A model generated the notes under the pieces. That model made no database searches. It was given only the letters and a program-made list of their open reading frames with translations, and had not been told where the DNA came from. From Flavobacterium sp. KACC 22763 (GTDB lineage Bacteria; Bacteroidota; Bacteroidia; Flavobacteriales; Flavobacteriaceae), in the NCBI RefSeq assembly GCF_028736155.1, contig NZ_CP117879.1, positions 2,232,001 to 2,296,000 on the forward strand: a stretch of 64,000 bases of DNA, read 5' to 3'. Shown piece after piece: positions 29,701-38,232 of the stretch. Positions within the stretch are counted from its first letter, which is position 1; the number at the start of each line of letters is the position of its first letter. Position numbers and translations under genes: made by a program.

Positions 29701-29706
29701 TTTTAA
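26704..29706 (+). CDS. SusC/RagA-family TonB-dependent outer-membrane glycan transporter
   Basis: 1000 residues. A signal peptide ends about residue 28 (NIVMHAQ). A carboxypeptidase-regulatory-like domain (30-105) precedes the TonB box DEVIVVGYGT (about 110), the plug (SATAIYGSRGSNGVIMVTTKKG) and the 22-strand barrel ending FTAGFNLKF. It imports oligosaccharides across the outer membrane together with the following SusD lipoprotein, powered by TonB-ExbBD. The gene follows a terminator and a -7 element and is the first large gene of the induced transcript. Confidence 0.95.
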   Translation: MFTNQTNKSFKWCLLVSFLLINIVMHAQERKVTGKITSSEDLLGLPGANVYIKNSSVGASADMDGNYTVIVGEKNAVLVFNFVGFQTVEIPVGTKSVINVSLKPDTKALDEVIVVGYGTRKKSDITGSVSSVTAKELTAYPVLSAEQALQGRAAGVSVMSNNGGEPGAPTKIRVRGGTSINASGDALIVVDGFAGVSMPAPQDIASIEVLKDASATAIYGSRGSNGVIMVTTKKGKAGKPVIEFSNSTSVQSVNNKLHLLNADQFAAYRKSFTTHTQGPANTDWQDVIYRDGMISNTQLSFSGGSDNVRYYVSGTYFNQNGVVINSGIDRYTIVGNLEADLSPKFKVGLNTFTSKQNKEGIVSQTSAGGTGAAGVIASAYRFMPDKGIYNADGSYTTTAPIGDDIDNPYATAMENILEIVSVTNRNNFFAQYQITKDLDFKTTLGLTDSNSQTGRFIPSTLIAGKNIKGEASVNNTRFSSFLTENYLTFKREIIDKGILTVLGGYSYQKNKNENSYAASRGFLTNTNSYRNLGAGTVFLKPDSGLSETELISAFGRLNFDYADKYLLTFTARRDGSSSFSKNYKYGTFPSGAIGWNISKENFLKDNKTVSNLKLRASYGATGNPSIGAYSTLSRFSEIYYVSGDVITNAVQLTSLDNPNLKWETSYQQDYGIDLGLFDNRISITADYYKTITKDLLFNRPLPGISGIASQLQNVGELENKGWELAINTRNFIGADFTWSTNFNISSNKNKVLKLADNKDLLINSAPGHFLATESQILRVGQPVGSFFGFIYDGVIQQGETVVPGNFETAPGGEKFRDVNGDGKLDSQDKTIIGNPNPDFIFGFNNDFTYKNLDLNIFFQGSEGGQILNYTLMELASGNNNATTEVLDAWTPTHTDTNVPANAARTKRITSRFVYDGSYIRLKNISLGYSLDEKIVSKMGLSKVRFYISAQNLWTITDYPGTDPETNYLNDSNARSNTYLGLDYGGYPNVRTFTAGFNLKF

Positions 29707-29734
29707 TCTAATAACCTCTTTGGATTTAATAATG

Positions 29735-29873
29735 AAACACATAGAAACATAGATTTTATGTGTTTAGTAAAGAATACCAAAAGAAACATGGTTTCTAACA
29801 CATAGCTTTCTATGTGTGTTATAGATAAGTGAAACGCCTTTTTAAGAGTTTTAAACCTATGCTTCTATGTGTT
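29735..29873 (-). repeat. CACATAGAAACATAG repeat element, copy 2 (inverted)
   Basis: Arms at 29735-29752 and 29857-29873. On the minus strand its centre shares AAAAAGGCGTTTCACTT and AGCTATGTGTTAGAAAC with the element at 22138-22289 (16/17 and 15/17 matches). It sits between SusC and SusD. Confidence 0.85.
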
Positions 29874-29911
29874 AAAATTAATTACATCCAATTAGCTCTA
29901 ATAAAAATACT

Positions 29912-31432
29912 ATGAAAAAATATATAGCTCTTCTTTGCTTAGGAACAATGACTTTTTTCAGCTGTTCTGATCTAGAAGAAAAACCAGTAGGGATTATTCG
30001 TCCAGATAACTTTTTCAATAATACAGACGATTTGCAAGCTGCTGTAAACGGAGCTTTTGCCAACATTGCCCACAACAATTATTGGGGAAGAGAATTTACA
30101 ATTGCTCTAATGCTTCGCGATGACATGGCCGATATTGGCGATAGAACCACACAAGCTGCGCGTATTGACGTAAACGACATGTCTATGAACGATACAAACG
30201 CGCTTGTTGCAAACTTTTGGCCTCAATCATATGTCATTATAACGGCAGCAAATCAGGCCATTGAAGGTGCTAAAAAAACACCAGGTGATCCAGCAAAAGT
30301 AAATGCCATTGTGGCGCAGGCATATTTTGCAAGAGCATTTGCCTATTATCATTTAGTGCGCCTTTTTGGAGACATTCCGTATGTTGATTTTGTGGTGAAT
30401 GATGTATCGCAAGTAAACTCTTTAAGTAAAACCAAAGAAGCAGATGTTTACCCAAAAATCATTGCCGATTTAGAATTTGCCAAACAATGGTTGGATGATA
30501 AACCAAAAGTAAAAGCTGTTCCAGGAAAAGGGACTGCTGCAGGTTATTTGGCTTCTGTTTACTTGACTTTAGGAAATTTTCAAAAAGCATACGATGAAGC
30601 AAAATTTGTTATTACCAACGAAGCAAAATTTGGTTTAGGTTTGGATGCTGATTTTCAGGATTTATTCAATGCTACCAAAACAGCTTCATTAAAAGAACCT
30701 TTGTTTACAATTGACTTTAATAACTTAACATCTGGAAACTACGGTCAGGATTATACGGCATTTTTCACAGGATCTTTAAAAGATGACAGTTACAGTTATG
30801 GACAAGGTTTCTCGGTTGCTGTTCCATCATTAAAAGTATTCAATACTTGGGATCAGAGAGATTATAGAAGAGCGGTAAGTTTTGATACGATTATCAGAAA
30901 AAAAACAGGTCCAGGCGGATCGCTTCAGGTTTATCCATCGAGCGATAACGAAAAAGCGCCACGTCCGCATATTGCTAAGTATTTCCGTTTTCCGGGTAAA
31001 GCTGGAGCTAATGGAAGAACTTCGCAGCACAATTACATTACGATGCGTTTTGCTGAAGTTTTACTGACTGCTGCTGAAGCTTTAAACGAAATTAATCCCG
31101 GAACAACTGAGGCTAATGGTTATGTTAACCGTGTTCGTGCAAGAGCGAGAAATAAAGCTGGAAAACTGGTTTCTTTTCCTGCAAACGTAACTCCAGGATT
31201 ATCTCAAGCTGATTTTAGAAAAATGGTTATTGATGAAAGAAGATTAGAATTGGCGTTTGAATATGTGAGATGGTATGACATTAAAAGATTGAAAATCGGA
31301 CCAGAAGTGTTTGGTCCAAATGGTTTAGAACCGCATGCTAATTTTGATCCAAATAGAGATTATTTATGGCCTTTGCCAGGAACAGAATTGGCTATTAATC
31401 CGAATTTAAAGCCAAATAACCCTGGTTATTAA
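29912..31432 (+). CDS. SusD/RagB-family surface glycan-binding lipoprotein
   Basis: 506 residues. A lipoprotein signal MKKYIALLCLGTMTFFSC gives a lipidated cysteine at 18. The SusD-like N-terminal segment (PDNFFNNTDDLQAAVNGAFANI) and TPR-like part (AKVNAIVAQAYFARAFAYYHLVRLFGDIP) precede the RagB/SusD domain with its typical end (VIDERRLELAFEYVRWYDIKRL ... LWPLPGTELAINPNLKPNNPGY). It caps the SusC barrel and binds the oligosaccharide outside the cell. Ligand unknown. Confidence 0.94.
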   Translation: MKKYIALLCLGTMTFFSCSDLEEKPVGIIRPDNFFNNTDDLQAAVNGAFANIAHNNYWGREFTIALMLRDDMADIGDRTTQAARIDVNDMSMNDTNALVANFWPQSYVIITAANQAIEGAKKTPGDPAKVNAIVAQAYFARAFAYYHLVRLFGDIPYVDFVVNDVSQVNSLSKTKEADVYPKIIADLEFAKQWLDDKPKVKAVPGKGTAAGYLASVYLTLGNFQKAYDEAKFVITNEAKFGLGLDADFQDLFNATKTASLKEPLFTIDFNNLTSGNYGQDYTAFFTGSLKDDSYSYGQGFSVAVPSLKVFNTWDQRDYRRAVSFDTIIRKKTGPGGSLQVYPSSDNEKAPRPHIAKYFRFPGKAGANGRTSQHNYITMRFAEVLLTAAEALNEINPGTTEANGYVNRVRARARNKAGKLVSFPANVTPGLSQADFRKMVIDERRLELAFEYVRWYDIKRLKIGPEVFGPNGLEPHANFDPNRDYLWPLPGTELAINPNLKPNNPGY

Positions 31433-31450
31433 TTTAGCACAATTAGTATT

Positions 31451-31646
31451 GAACACGGATGAAACGGATTCTTTTAAGTCACGCATAATTGGTTTCCCGC
31501 AGATTTAACAGATTGAGCAGATTGAATTAAAAATATTTTTTAATCTGCGGGAAAGAAAAAAATCTGTCAAATCTGCCAAATCTGCGAGAGAAAAAAAATC
31601 TGTGTAACAAGTACATTCGCAATAGCGAATCCGTAAAATCTGTGTC
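31451..31646. repeat. Nested inverted repeats, CGCAGATTT word family
   Basis: The outer arms are at 31451-31471 and 31625-31646 (GGATTC / GAATCC ends). Inside, TTTCCCGCAGATT (31493-31505) pairs with AATCTGCGGGAAA (31542-31554), followed by three more AATCTG words. A short hairpin ATTCGC-AATA-GCGAAT is at 31615-31630. It fills most of the SusD-GH88 gap. Confidence 0.8.
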
Positions 31647-31690
31647 TAACATTTTAGTATAGAAACTAAAAATAAAGATTAATTAGTAAT

Positions 31691-32881
31691 ATGAATAAAA
31701 TTAGTTTCATTTTAATCCTTGGGTTTGCATCGCTTGCAACAGCGTGCAAATCTGGGGTTAATCCTCAAACAAAAAGCACAACGGCGGCAAATAATTTACT
31801 TGAAACACGTTACAAAATGTTGCTCGATTATCCTGTAGATTCTATGTCGATGCCAAGAAGCATGAATGTAAAAACTCTTGAGATTCGCAAAGTTCCGTCT
31901 AGAGATTGGACAAGCGGATTCTTCTCTGGAAACCTTTGGCAATTGTACCGATTAACAGGCGATTCAAAATTTAAAGAACAAGCTCAAAAATGGACTCCTT
32001 TCAGCAAAAAAGAAAGTGTCAACAGTAATTCGCATGACGTAGGTTTTAAAGTGTTTTGCAGTTTTGGAGAAGCGCTGAAAGTGGAAAACAAGAAAGAATA
32101 CGAAGCGGTAATTGTTAAAGGTGCCGAAACTTTATGCACAAGGTTTAATCCAAAAGTGGGTTCCATTCGCTCATGGGATTTCAACAAAGAAATTTGGGAT
32201 TATCCAGTAATCATTGATAATATGATGAATCTGGAATTGTTATTTGAAGCGTCAAAAATATCTGGAAATCCAAAATACCGTGACGTTGCTATCAAACATG
32301 CCAATACCACTTTAAAAAATCAGTTTAGAGCAGACAATTCGTGTTATCACGTTATCGATTATAATCCAACAACTGGCGAAGTTAGAAAGAAAACGACGCT
32401 TCAAGGATACGACGATGATTCTGTTTGGGCGCGTGGTCAAGGATGGGCAGTTTACGGATTTACTATGTCTTATCGCTATACAAAAGATCCAGCCTATTTA
32501 AAACAAGCCGAAGCGACTGCAAAGTTTTTTATGACGAATAAAAATCTGCCTGAAGACGGAATTCCGTATTGGGATTTTAAAGATCCTAGCATTCCAAATT
32601 CGGCAAGAGATGTTTCTGCTGCGATGGTTATGGCTTCTGCTTTATACGAATTGTACGGTTATACAAAAAATAATAGTTATTTGGCTTTCGCCGATAAACT
32701 GATGGCTTCTGTACAGACGGATAAATATATTTTAGATGCTAAAATTAAAGCGCCTTTCTTATTCGATCACAGCACAGGAAACTGGCCGAAACATGACGAA
32801 ATTGACGAACCAATAATTTACGCCGATTATTATTTTTTGGAGGCATTAATAAAGGCGCAAAGGCTCAAAGGTTCAAAGTAA
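31691..32881 (+). CDS. GH88-family unsaturated glucuronyl hydrolase lipoprotein
   Basis: 396 residues. A lipoprotein signal ends ASLATAC (Cys 19). The (alpha/alpha)6 barrel shows two aspartates in the positions used by GH88: D176 in IIDNMMNLELL, and GYDDDSVWARGQGW near 240. These enzymes hydrate the 4,5-unsaturated uronic acid left by polysaccharide lyases and release it, so a lyase should act upstream; the beta-helix protein at 20502 is the local candidate. The last residues QRLKGSK are encoded by a GCAAAG-family repeat arm, so the true ancestral C-terminus may be shorter. Confidence 0.88.
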   Translation: MNKISFILILGFASLATACKSGVNPQTKSTTAANNLLETRYKMLLDYPVDSMSMPRSMNVKTLEIRKVPSRDWTSGFFSGNLWQLYRLTGDSKFKEQAQKWTPFSKKESVNSNSHDVGFKVFCSFGEALKVENKKEYEAVIVKGAETLCTRFNPKVGSIRSWDFNKEIWDYPVIIDNMMNLELLFEASKISGNPKYRDVAIKHANTTLKNQFRADNSCYHVIDYNPTTGEVRKKTTLQGYDDDSVWARGQGWAVYGFTMSYRYTKDPAYLKQAEATAKFFMTNKNLPEDGIPYWDFKDPSIPNSARDVSAAMVMASALYELYGYTKNNSYLAFADKLMASVQTDKYILDAKIKAPFLFDHSTGNWPKHDEIDEPIIYADYYFLEALIKAQRLKGSK

Positions 32882-32954
32882 CAAAGGTTTTGAATCTTTA
32901 AACCCTTTGAGCCAGAAAAACCTTTGAACCTTTGTAACCATGAACCTTTGTAAC
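32858..32954. repeat. Repeat element overlapping the GH88 stop codon
   Basis: GGCTCAAAGGTTCAAAG (32862-32879) is answered by CTTTGAGCC (32905-32913) and CTTTGAACC (32922-32930), then two more CTTTGTAAC.ATG words run up to the next start. The left arm codes for the last GH88 residues. Confidence 0.75.
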
Positions 32955-32955
32955 T

Positions 32956-35367
32956 ATGAATAAAACGAATAAAACTTTTTCAATTTTTGCGCTTTTTGTT
33001 TTGTTTCAAATTTGTCTGAGCAGCAGTTTTGCTCAGACAAAGATGAACATTAATGACAACTGGCTTTATTTAGAAAATGACACTCAAAAATTAAGTGAAG
33101 CGCAGAAAGCATCCAACTGGACTTCTTTAAACTTACCACATACTTGGAACGCAGAAGATGCAACCGATTTATATCCAGGATACAGACGAGATGCTAGCTG
33201 GTATCAAAAGAAATTAAATATTCCCCAAATCGACAAAAACCGCGTTTATTCTTTATACTTTGAAGGTTCGAATGTAACTACAAATGTATATGTAAACGGA
33301 AAAGAAGCCGGATCGCATATTGGCGGCTACATTGGATTTTCTATTGATATTACCAATTTTATTAAAGAAGGAAACAACGATATTTTTGTTCGTGTTGATA
33401 ATAGTTATGATATTGAAATTATTCCGTCTCAAAAAAGTGATTTCTTTATTTATGGTGGAATCACACGCGATGTCTGGCTGGTTTCGAAATACAAAAATCA
33501 TATTGAGAATTTAAAAATTACAACTCCAGAGGTTTCGGCTAAAAAAGCTTCTGTACAGATTGTTTCTTCTTTTGTAAATCCTGATAATTCAAAGGATTTA
33601 TCTTTAACAGTAACGCTTAAAAATCCGAAAGGAAAAAAAGTAGTTAGCAAAACAATTCCGGTTACCGACAAAACTTCAACCATCACTTTTGAAAACATTA
33701 AAAACCCAGAACTTTGGGATACCGAAAAACCAAATTTATATAGACTTTCTGCTGTTTTATCAGAAAAAAATCAAATTAGAGATAGCGTTTCCGAAAAAGT
33801 AGGTTTTAGATGGTTTGAGTTTAAAGATCATGGCCCTTTTTATCTGAATGGAAAACGCTTATTGATTCGCGGAACACATCGTCATGAAGAACAAGCTGGA
33901 GTCGGCGCTGCCATGAGCAACGAACAGCATTGGGCAGATATGAAATCGATTAAAGAAATGGGTGCTAATTTTGTTCGTTTAGCACATTATCCGCAAGATC
34001 CTGAGATTTACAAAGCTTGCGACGAACTCGGACTTTTAGTTTGGGATGAACTTCCTTGGTGTCGCGGCGGAATTGGAAATGACGTTTGGAAAACGAATAC
34101 CAAAAACATGTTGGCGGAAATTATCAATCAAAATTATAATCATCCAAGTATTATCATTTGGTCTTTAGGGAACGAAATCAATTGGCTTCCTGATTTTCCT
34201 GACGGAGATAATGCTGATAAAACCAATGTCTTTTTAAGTGAATTAAATGATATCGCTCATAAACTAGATCCAACCAGAAAAACGGCAATTAGAAAATATT
34301 ATGAAGGATCTCATATTGTAGATGTCTTCTCTCCTTCTATCTGGTCGGGCTGGTATTCTGGAAGTTACAAAAGCTACCAAAAAGCAATTGATGTTTATAA
34401 AAAAGAATATAAACATTTTATTCATGCCGAATACGGTGGAGACAGCCATGTTGGGCGTCATAGCGAAAACCCTGTAACGGGTGAAAATGTTATAAAAGCC
34501 GAAGGCTGGGAAGAAGCTATTGTGCAGACCAAAGTTGCCAACATTGCACAAATTGGCGATTGGAGCGAAAACTATATAGTTGATCTGTTTGACTGGCATT
34601 TGCATATATCCGAGAATGATCCATCGTTTGTGGGAAATATTCAATGGGCATTCAAGGATTTTGCAACGCCTTTGCGACCAGAAGACGATATTCCGTACAT
34701 GAACCAGAAAGGATTAACAGACCGAAACGGAGTTCCGAAAGATGCCTACTATGTTTTTAAAAGCTATTGGGCAAAAGAACCTTTCACTTACATCGAATCG
34801 CATACTTGGACAGAACGCCAAGGACCTGAAAACACACCGAGAACAATCAGTGTTTTCAGCAATTGCGACAAAGTGACTTTTTTTCACAACGGAAAATCGT
34901 TAGGAGAAAAACAGCGAAATCTTGCTGTGTATCCAGCAAATGGTTTAACTTGGGATGTCAATTTTAAAAAAGGTGAAAACATCCTGATTGCCATTGGTAA
35001 AAGTAAAGATGGTAAAACGGTTTCTGATACATTGAAAGTCAATTATCGTTTCAATAAAAACGATACAGCTTCTTCACTGCAATTATCATCGGAAAAACTG
35101 AAAAACGGTAATTATCTGGTTACGGCAATTGCAATCGACAACAATAATTTACGCTGTTTAGACTATGAAGCCAGTGTTTATTTTCAATGTTTAAAAGGAG
35201 GAAAAACTTTAAAAAATCAAGGAACGCCAACGGGCAGCGAATCTATTAAAATGGCAAACGGAAAAGCTTCTATCGAAGTTATTCCTGATGGTTCTGGAAA
35301 ACCGATTGAAATGACGGCTTTGAATCAGAGCTTTAAGGGAGAATATTTGAAGATTCCAGTTGAGTAA
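32956..35367 (+). CDS. GH2-family beta-glycosidase, secreted
   Basis: 803 residues with a signal peptide (IFALFVLFQICLSSSFAQ). The GH2 order is sugar-binding, immunoglobulin-like and TIM barrel domains, plus a C-terminal DUF4982-like part from about 640. Catalytic residues are the acid/base E407 in WSLGNE and the nucleophile E492 in HAEYGGD. Family members are beta-galactosidases and beta-glucuronidases; the substrate is not certain. The same-strand gap to GH88 is filled by a repeat element and to the next GH2 gene by another. Confidence 0.9.
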   Translation: MNKTNKTFSIFALFVLFQICLSSSFAQTKMNINDNWLYLENDTQKLSEAQKASNWTSLNLPHTWNAEDATDLYPGYRRDASWYQKKLNIPQIDKNRVYSLYFEGSNVTTNVYVNGKEAGSHIGGYIGFSIDITNFIKEGNNDIFVRVDNSYDIEIIPSQKSDFFIYGGITRDVWLVSKYKNHIENLKITTPEVSAKKASVQIVSSFVNPDNSKDLSLTVTLKNPKGKKVVSKTIPVTDKTSTITFENIKNPELWDTEKPNLYRLSAVLSEKNQIRDSVSEKVGFRWFEFKDHGPFYLNGKRLLIRGTHRHEEQAGVGAAMSNEQHWADMKSIKEMGANFVRLAHYPQDPEIYKACDELGLLVWDELPWCRGGIGNDVWKTNTKNMLAEIINQNYNHPSIIIWSLGNEINWLPDFPDGDNADKTNVFLSELNDIAHKLDPTRKTAIRKYYEGSHIVDVFSPSIWSGWYSGSYKSYQKAIDVYKKEYKHFIHAEYGGDSHVGRHSENPVTGENVIKAEGWEEAIVQTKVANIAQIGDWSENYIVDLFDWHLHISENDPSFVGNIQWAFKDFATPLRPEDDIPYMNQKGLTDRNGVPKDAYYVFKSYWAKEPFTYIESHTWTERQGPENTPRTISVFSNCDKVTFFHNGKSLGEKQRNLAVYPANGLTWDVNFKKGENILIAIGKSKDGKTVSDTLKVNYRFNKNDTASSLQLSSEKLKNGNYLVTAIAIDNNNLRCLDYEASVYFQCLKGGKTLKNQGTPTGSESIKMANGKASIEVIPDGSGKPIEMTALNQSFKGEYLKIPVE

Positions 35368-35385
35368 AAAAGGTACTAAGTTGCT

Positions 35386-35504
35386 AAGGGACTAAGATGC
35401 TAAGTTTTATTGTTTCACGCAGATTTAAAAAAATTTAAGCAGATCAAAATTAAATCTGCTCAATCTGCAAAATCTGCGTGAAACAAAATCATTTTAGTCC
35501 TTAT
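35386..35504. repeat. Nested inverted repeats between two GH2 genes
   Basis: The outer pair is AAGGGACTAAGATG (35386-35399) with CATTTTAGTCCTTAT (35490-35504). The inner pair is TTGTTTCACGCAGATTT (35410-35426) with its perfect complement at 35470-35486. The inner one is of the CGCAGATTT family, the outer of the ACTAAG family. Confidence 0.85.
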
Positions 35505-35571
35505 AATCTGTGGCTATAAATAAAGTATTCATTCCAAAAAAATACAATTACAAAACAAATTAATACAAAAA

Positions 35572-37371
35572 ATGAAAAAACTATTAACCGCACTACTCCT
35601 AAGCTCTTCCGTTTTGGCGTCTGCGCAAAATCTAATCTCGAATGTACCAAACCGAAACATCACTTCGTTAAACGGAGTTTGGAATTATATTATAGATCCA
35701 TATCAAACAGGTTTTTACAGTTTTCACCTTGACCAATACGACAAAAGTGAAAAACCAGCAAAAGGAGCTTTTTTTACCAATTACCATGCTCAAAACAAAC
35801 AGGAACTGGTAGAATATGATTTTGATAAATCGCCTACAATCAATATTCCCGGCGATTGGAATTCGCAGGTTACAGAACTGAAATATTATGAGGGGAATGT
35901 TTGGTTTAAAAAGTCTTTCGATTACAATCTAGTAACTAATAAACGTCTGTTTTTATATTTAGGAGCTATCAACTACAAAGCTGATGTTTATTTAAACGGA
36001 AAAAAACTAGGAACTCACGAAGGCGGTTTCACTCCATTTAATTACGAAGTCACTTCGATTGTAAAACCAACAGGAAATTATTTGGTCATCAAAGTTGATA
36101 ATACACGTCATAAAGAAGATGTTCCGACTGTAAATACCGATTGGTGGAATTATGGCGGCATCACGCGCGATGTGACTTTAATTGAGGAAGAATCCTCTTT
36201 TGTAGAAGATTATAATATTCAGCTGAAAAAAGGCAATGCAAATGTGATTTCTGGGTTTATTAAAATCAATAATTTGGATGCATCAAAAAATCAGGTTTCA
36301 ATTTCTATTCCTGAATTAAAAATCAACTACAAAGGAAAAGCGGATAATAACGGAATTTTAAGCTTCGAAATCCCTGCGAAAAAGGTCTCGTATTGGTCAC
36401 CAGAAAATCCGAAATTATATGATGTTACGATTGACTTTAATGGAAAAAAGTTAAACGATCAAATTGGTTTTAGAACGATCGAAACAAAAGAAGATAAAAT
36501 TCTGTTGAACGGAAAACCAGTCTTCTTACGCGGAATTTCGATTCACGAAGAAAATGCAAAAGGTGGGCGCGCAAATTCTCAAGAAGATGCTTTGCGTTTA
36601 TTAAACTGGGCAAAAGAATTAGGTTGTAATTATGTTCGTCTGGCGCATTATCCACATAACGAGAACATGGTTAGAGAAGCTGATAAATTAGGTTTAATGG
36701 TTTGGGAAGAAATTCCGGTTTACTGGACAGTTGAATTTAAAAATGAAAATACATATAAAAATGCTCAAGATCAATTAACTGCTGCTATTACAAGAGATAA
36801 AAATAGAGCTAGTATTGTGATTTGGTCTATGGCAAATGAAACTCCAATTTCTGAAGCTAGAAATACTTTCATTAAAAATTTAGCATCTCACACCAGATCA
36901 TTAGACAATACTAGATTAATTAGCGCTGCTTTATTAACCAAAAAAGAAACTATTGATGATCCTATTGGAGAAGTTTTGGATGTTGTGGCTTTCAATCAAT
37001 ATTTGGGCTGGTATGGCGGAAACTTGGAAGATGCTGAGAAAATAACATGGAAATCTAAATACAACAAACCAGTTTTCGTTTCTGAATTCGGTGGTGATGC
37101 CAAAGCTGGATTTCACGGGGAGAAAAACGAACGCTGGACAGAGGAATATCAAGAATACTTATACATTCAGAACTTAAAAATGATTGAAAAGATTCCTCAC
37201 TTAAGCGGAACAAGTCCGTGGATTTTGGTTGATTTCAGATCGCCAAAAAGATTGCTTCCAGGTATTCAGGACGGTTACAATCGTAAAGGTTTAATTTCAA
37301 ATGATGGTGAAAAGAAAAAGGCGTTTTATATTATGCAGGATTGGTACGCTAAAAAGAAAAACGAATATTAA
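35572..37371 (+). CDS. GH2-family enzyme, probably beta-glucuronidase
   Basis: 599 residues, close to the length of E. coli UidA. Signal peptide MKKLLTALLLSSSVLASAQ. Acid/base E423 in WSMANE and nucleophile E505 in SEFGGD; the segment FGGDAKAGFHGEKNERWTEEYQ has the spacing of the beta-glucuronidase ITEYGVDTLAGLH...WSEEYQ block. It would release glucuronate from the glycan and feed UxuA and its partners. It is the last enzyme gene of the PUL, followed by a double palindrome and the DUF2911 gene. Confidence 0.86.
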   Translation: MKKLLTALLLSSSVLASAQNLISNVPNRNITSLNGVWNYIIDPYQTGFYSFHLDQYDKSEKPAKGAFFTNYHAQNKQELVEYDFDKSPTINIPGDWNSQVTELKYYEGNVWFKKSFDYNLVTNKRLFLYLGAINYKADVYLNGKKLGTHEGGFTPFNYEVTSIVKPTGNYLVIKVDNTRHKEDVPTVNTDWWNYGGITRDVTLIEEESSFVEDYNIQLKKGNANVISGFIKINNLDASKNQVSISIPELKINYKGKADNNGILSFEIPAKKVSYWSPENPKLYDVTIDFNGKKLNDQIGFRTIETKEDKILLNGKPVFLRGISIHEENAKGGRANSQEDALRLLNWAKELGCNYVRLAHYPHNENMVREADKLGLMVWEEIPVYWTVEFKNENTYKNAQDQLTAAITRDKNRASIVIWSMANETPISEARNTFIKNLASHTRSLDNTRLISAALLTKKETIDDPIGEVLDVVAFNQYLGWYGGNLEDAEKITWKSKYNKPVFVSEFGGDAKAGFHGEKNERWTEEYQEYLYIQNLKMIEKIPHLSGTSPWILVDFRSPKRLLPGIQDGYNRKGLISNDGEKKKAFYIMQDWYAKKKNEY

Positions 37372-37401
37372 AAATTATTTTCACACAACGTTAATCTGTA
37401 G

Positions 37402-37465
37402 AGACGCACTGCAGTGCGTCTACGCAACGATGGTTACAATACGTTAGACGCACTGCAGTGCGTCT
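37402..37465. repeat. Double 20-bp palindrome
   Basis: AGACGCACTGCAGTGCGTCT is a perfect 20-bp palindrome, present at 37402-37421 and 37446-37465 with a 24-nt spacer. The flanks GTAGAG and CTCTAC complete the inverted pairing. Similar GTAGAGACGC...-type palindromes are repeated in many genomes. Confidence 0.9.
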
Positions 37466-37600
37466 CTACGGAAAATTGGATCGGAAATAAAATTATCTTG
37501 TCAAAACTGTTACCAATTCATTAACAAAAAACAGGTGCCAAATTATATGATTTTTCTTCATTATTAATTTACTTTGTAGTTAATCTAAAAATTGTAAACC

Positions 37601-38164
37601 ATGAAAAAATTCTATTTACTAGCAGTTACTTTGTTTGCTGCTTTTACAGTTCAGGCTCAAGACATCGTAAAATTTGCTCCTCTTGATGCAAGTCCAGTTG
37701 ATATTTCGTATTTCCCAAACAAAGCGGTGAAATTCAAGAAAACAGACAATCCTAATCCGGTTGTTAAAGTGCTTTACGCAAGACCTTCTGTAAAAGGAAG
37801 AACTATTTTTGGTGACGTTGTAAAGTTTGGTGAAGTTTGGAGAGTTGGTGCTAATGAAAACACAGAAGTTAAATTCTACAAAGATGTAACAATTGGCGGA
37901 AAAAAAATTGCCGCAGGCACATACAGTTTATTTGCTATTCCTGAAAAAGACAAATGGACTATTATCATCAACAAAGAACTTGATTTATGGGGTTCTTATG
38001 CTTATGATGAAAGTAAAGATGTGGTAAGAGTTTCAGTTCCTGTAAAACCAGTTTCTACTGTTATCGAAGCTTTATCTATTGCATTTACAGCTCAAGGTAA
38101 TGTAGCAAATCTTGTTATTGGATGGGATAAAACAACTGTTGAGTTGCCAATTACGATAAAATAA
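37601..38164 (+). CDS. DUF2911-domain secreted protein
   Basis: 187 residues with a signal peptide (MKKFYLLAVTLFAAFTVQAQ). The rest is one DUF2911 domain: QNPNPVVKVLYARPSVKGRTIF-like core, GEVWRVGANENTEVKFYKDV, AGTYSLFAIP and VSTVIEALSIAF. The function of this family is not known; it is common in Bacteroidota envelopes. It ends in a strong terminator and is separated from the PUL by 229 bp, so it may be a separate unit. Confidence 0.85.
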   Translation: MKKFYLLAVTLFAAFTVQAQDIVKFAPLDASPVDISYFPNKAVKFKKTDNPNPVVKVLYARPSVKGRTIFGDVVKFGEVWRVGANENTEVKFYKDVTIGGKKIAAGTYSLFAIPEKDKWTIIINKELDLWGSYAYDESKDVVRVSVPVKPVSTVIEALSIAFTAQGNVANLVIGWDKTTVELPITIK

Positions 38165-38192
38165 GTTTTAATGATATATGCCACAAAGGCAC

Positions 38193-38232
38193 AAAGTCGC
38201 AAAGTTTTTTTAAGCTTTGCGACTTTTTTTTT
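38193..38232 (+). terminator. Intrinsic terminator of the DUF2911 gene, GCAAAG family
   Basis: AAAGTCGCAAAG (38193-38204) and CTTTGCGACTTT (38215-38226) form a perfect 12-bp stem followed by a run of Ts. It shows that some GCAAAG-family elements can end transcripts. Confidence 0.75.

Noticed and set aside
37402..37465. Phage or integron attachment site
   Set aside because: There is no integrase gene or duplicated tRNA end nearby; the palindromes fit the repeated-element class better.
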